A stretch of DNA of 64,000 nt from UMGS1933 sp045593405 (GTDB lineage Bacteria > Bacillota > Clostridia > TANB77 > CAG-508), in assembly GCA_045593405.1 (NCBI GenBank), contig JAZNWN010000004.1:26578-90577 (forward strand). The letters are read 5' to 3'. How positions within the stretch are numbered: position 1 is the stretch's first letter; each line of letters starts with the position of its first letter. The notes below the pieces were generated by a model. The model worked only from the letters and a program-made list of their open reading frames with translations. It ran no database searches and had not been told where the DNA came from. Shown here in pieces: positions 61,703 through 64,000 of this stretch. A program made the position numbers and the translations under genes.

Positions 61703-63230
61703 ATGAGTAAAGAATTAACAATGCTAATGATATTAGACGGATATGGAATAAACGAAAACGAAAAAGGAAATGCAATATCAGTTGCAAACACACCAGTAAT
61801 GGATAAACTAATGAAGCAAAACCCAAATACAATTATAAAAACAAGTGGATTAGATGTGGGTTTACCAGAAGGACAAATGGGAAATTCTGAGGTAGGACAT
61901 ACAAATATTGGAGCAGGCAGAATAGTATACCAAGAATTAACAAGAATCACAAAATCAATAGAAGATGGGGATTTCTTTAGTATAACAGAATTTGTGAAGG
62001 CAATTGATAACTGCAAGAAAAACAAAACAAAATTACATATTATGGGATTGCTTTCTGATGGAGGAGTACATAGTCATATAAGACATTTATATGCAATATT
62101 AGAACTTGCAAAAAGAAAAGATTTTGAAGATGTATATGTACATTGCTTTTTAGATGGACGTGATACACCACCAGCATCTGCAGAAAGTTATATAGTAAAG
62201 CTAGAGAAAAAAATGGCAGAAAAAGGTGTTGGAAAAATTGCAAGCATAGCCGGTAGATTTTATGCAATGGATAGAGATAAGCGTTGGGAAAGACTTCAAA
62301 AAGCTTATGATGCATTAGTAAATGGAATTGGAGAAAAAGCTCAAACTGCACAAATGGCAATAGAAGATTCATATCAAAAAGAAATTTTTGATGAATTTGT
62401 TTTGCCAACATTAATTTGTAATGGAGAAGAGCCAGTTGCAACAATAGGTGAAAAAGATTCTGTTATATTCTTTAACTTTAGACCAGACAGAGCAAGAGAA
62501 ATCACAAGAACATTAGTAGATGAAAAATTTGATGCTTTTGAAACAAAAAAATTAAATTTATTTTATGTATGTTTTACAAATTATGATGAAACAATACCAA
62601 ATGTTGAAATAGCATTTAAAAAAGCTGAATTAAAAAATACATTTGGAGAAATTGTAAGTAACCATAACTTAACACAACTTAGAATTGCAGAAACAGAAAA
62701 ATATGCACATGTAACATTTTTCTTTAATGGTGGAGAGGAAAAACAATATAATGGAGAAGAAAGAATTTTAATTCCATCTCCAAAAGTTGAAACATACGAT
62801 ATGAAGCCAGAAATGAGTGCATATGAAGTGACAGATAAAGTAGTAGAGGCAATAAAAGAACAAAAATATGATACTATAATATTAAATTATGCAAACTCAG
62901 ATATGGTAGGACACACAGGAAGTTTAGATGCTGCAGTAAAAGCAGTAGAAGCTGTTGACGAGTGTGTAGGTAGAGTAGTCGATGCAATAGAAGAAGTGGG
63001 AGGAGTTTTATTAATAACAGCAGACCATGGAAACTCAGAGCAAATGATAGACTACCGGAACGGGAGAACCACATACAGCACACACAACAAACCCAGTACC
63101 ATTAGTATTAGTAGGAAAAGATGTTAAATTAAGAGAAGGAAGACTTGCTGATTTAGCACCAACAATGCTAGATATAATGGGAATAAAAAAACCAGAAGAA
63201 ATGACAGGAGAAAGTTTGATAGAGAGATAA
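61703..63230 (+). CDS. gpmI: 2,3-bisphosphoglycerate-independent phosphoglycerate mutase, one +1 recoding site
   Basis: With one shift, 508 residues. MLMILDGYGINENEKGNAIS, the catalytic-Ser region GQMGNSEVGHTNIGAGR, HCFLDGRDTPPASAE, FFNFRPDRAREITR and the metal-binding TADHGNSEQMID are typical. The shift at 63056 (TAC CGG A), about 57 codons before the end, restores DYGTGEPHTAHTTNPVPLVLVG; His in HTAHTTNPVP is a metal ligand, so an unshifted protein would lack it. ATG 61703 is preceded by GATGAGGAGACC. Between tpiA and eno. Confidence 0.93.
63056..63058 (+). other. +1 recoding site of gpmI (TAC CGG A)
   Basis: Restores GTGEPHTAHTTNPVP. The zero frame runs ~23 codons before a stop, yielding an unrelated tail. 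Confidence 0.9.
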
Positions 63231-63295
63231 TTAACTTGTTTATTATAGAATGATGTAAATGGGGACAGGTTCATTTTGCATTATAAAAATGTATT

Positions 63296-63390
63296 TTGTT
63301 TTTTGTGTTTGGAATTTGGAAAATTAGAAAGGTTTTGTAAGAAATTTACATAGCACGAAACACCAAATACCAAAAACCAAACACATTATT
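63296..63390. repeat. Inverted pair of the dispersed C/A-rich repeat without a gene
   Basis: GTGTTTGGAATTTGG at ~63316 is the inverse of the CCAAATACCAAAAACCAAAC run at ~63362. The pair resembles the repeats flanking the S23-like gene (17021, 17435) but encloses only ~30 bases. Confidence 0.6.
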
Positions 63391-63417
63391 TATATAAAAA
63401 TGAAAGGATGATTTTTA

Positions 63418-64000
63418 ATGAAAGAATATTTAGGAATTGAAAGTGTAAGAGCATTGGAGGTAATAGACTCAAGAGGAAATCCAACAGTACAAGTAGAAGT
63501 TGTAACTGAAGAGGGATTTTCAGGAGTAGCAATGGTACCATCAGGAGCATCTACAGGAAGTTTTGAAGCAGTTGAATTAAGAGATGGAGACAAAGAAAGA
63601 TATTTAGGAAAAGGTGTATTAAAGGCAGTAGAAAATGTAAACCAAATAATAGCGCCAAAATTAGAAGGAATGAATGTTTTTGAACAAGCTAAAATTGACA
63701 AAATGATGATTGAATTAGATGGAACAGAAAACAAAGGTAAATTAGGTGCAAATGCAACTTTGGGTGTATCACTTGCAGTTGCAAGAGCAGCAGCAGCTTC
63801 TTTAGGAATGAGTTTATATAACTACATTGGAGGAGTAAATGCAAAAGAATTACCAGTTCCAATGATGAACATAATGAATGGTGGAAAACATGCTGATAGC
63901 AGTTTAAGTGTACAAGAATTTATGATTATGCCAGTAGGAGCTAAAACATTTACAGAATGCATGAGAATGGGAATAGAGGTATACCATAACTTGAAAAAAG
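63418..64000 (+). CDS. eno: Enolase, N-terminal part
   Basis: The first 194 residues; runs off the window. SVRALEVIDSRGNPTVQVEV, VPSGASTGSFEAVELRDGD, GANATLGVSLAVARAAA and VPMMNIMNGGKHADSSLSVQ are enolase signatures. AAAGGATGATTTTT precedes ATG 63418. Closes the gapA-eno cluster. Confidence 0.96.
   Translation, partial: MKEYLGIESVRALEVIDSRGNPTVQVEVVTEEGFSGVAMVPSGASTGSFEAVELRDGDKERYLGKGVLKAVENVNQIIAPKLEGMNVFEQAKIDKMMIELDGTENKGKLGANATLGVSLAVARAAAASLGMSLYNYIGGVNAKELPVPMMNIMNGGKHADSSLSVQEFMIMPVGAKTFTECMRMGIEVYHNLKK

Noticed and set aside
5775..63058. Simple in-frame reassignment of CGG to another amino acid (as reported for Gln or Trp in some bacteria)
   Set aside because: Homology changes frame at each site, so a triplet reassignment cannot explain the data; one base must be skipped.
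5400..63230. Treating the twelve interrupted genes as pseudogenes
   Set aside because: They include essential or central functions (priA, pyk, gpmI, nadD, mutS), every break has the same CGG form, and the downstream frame is fully conserved with no other damage.

Overview
The window is AT-rich DNA from a Gram-positive, endospore-forming Clostridia-like bacterium. Support comes from sigK, a spore-cortex hydrolase (SleB-type), a Spo0A-type regulator, hrcA-grpE-dnaK-dnaJ order, strong AGGAGG ribosome-binding sites, a thrS T-box leader and Asp23/AmaP/RemA/YlbF proteins. Pilin-like proteins with a GITLIALVITI head are common in uncultured gut Clostridia, so an uncultured gut lineage is likely; that placement is inference. 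No rRNA or tRNA gene was recognised.

The main observation is a recurrent, codon-specific +1 frame change. Eleven conserved genes on the + strand (sigK, mutS, hemW, hrcA, priA, nadD, pyk, xseA, sleB, mtaB, gpmI) and tspO on the - strand are each interrupted in frame. At all 17 breaks the zero-frame codon is CGG, and the family sequence resumes exactly if the C is skipped and the following GGN is read as glycine (CGGA 10 times, CGGT 5, CGGC 1, CGGG 1). priA carries four such sites, sigK and xseA two each. Outside these sites I found only one in-frame CGG in the whole window (codon 6 of a small orphan gene on the - strand at 6348-6350), while CGT, CGA and AGG do occur as arginine. This looks like genome-wide recoding of CGGN as glycine (quadruplet decoding, or obligatory +1 shift at an unassigned codon). 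A systematic data artefact must still be excluded with raw reads.

Layout. 1-2700: lepA end, rlmB, two small - strand genes (one an XRE regulator), a Spo0A-like response regulator. 2750-6100: a 15-residue Trp-rich peptide ORF, a GHKL histidine kinase, hemolysin III, sigK. 6100-7250: - strand tspO between two paralogous small orphan genes. 7300-16500: miaB, mutS, a lipoprotein, a probable 6S RNA, prmC, a short WhiA, hemW. 15400-21100: CIRCE-like operators, hrcA, grpE, an S23/four-helix-bundle gene, dnaK, dnaJ. 21300-29350: glycosyltransferase, ylbF, paired membrane proteins, priA-def-fmt, a pilin-like protein. 29500-36200: glmM, nucleoside-kinase-like, nadD, polysaccharide deacetylase, glycogen phosphorylase. 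36200-41100: pyk, rsmE, an AT-hook membrane protein, yicC-remA-rpoZ-gmk. 41187-50830: a repeat coiled-coil protein, HD protein, SecD-like protein, rhodanese, asp23-amaP-DUF2273-nusB-xseA-xseB, sleB. 50830-58100: T-box-thrS, a beta-helix pilin-like protein, mreB, mtaB. 58200-64000: gapA-pgk-tpiA-gpmI-eno.

Intergenic DNA is rich in repeats: a ~150-bp palindromic MITE-like element placed just upstream of ribosome-binding sites (five loci), a GTAGGGGC...GCCCCTAC palindrome family (about ten loci), long hairpins with a GTACCTATGTAC loop, and a C/A-rich dispersed repeat that also lies inside two coding regions. At four genes (sigK, the deacetylase, the rhodanese, sleB) the Shine-Dalgarno sequence forms the 3' arm of a terminator-like hairpin whose U-tract runs into the start codon.
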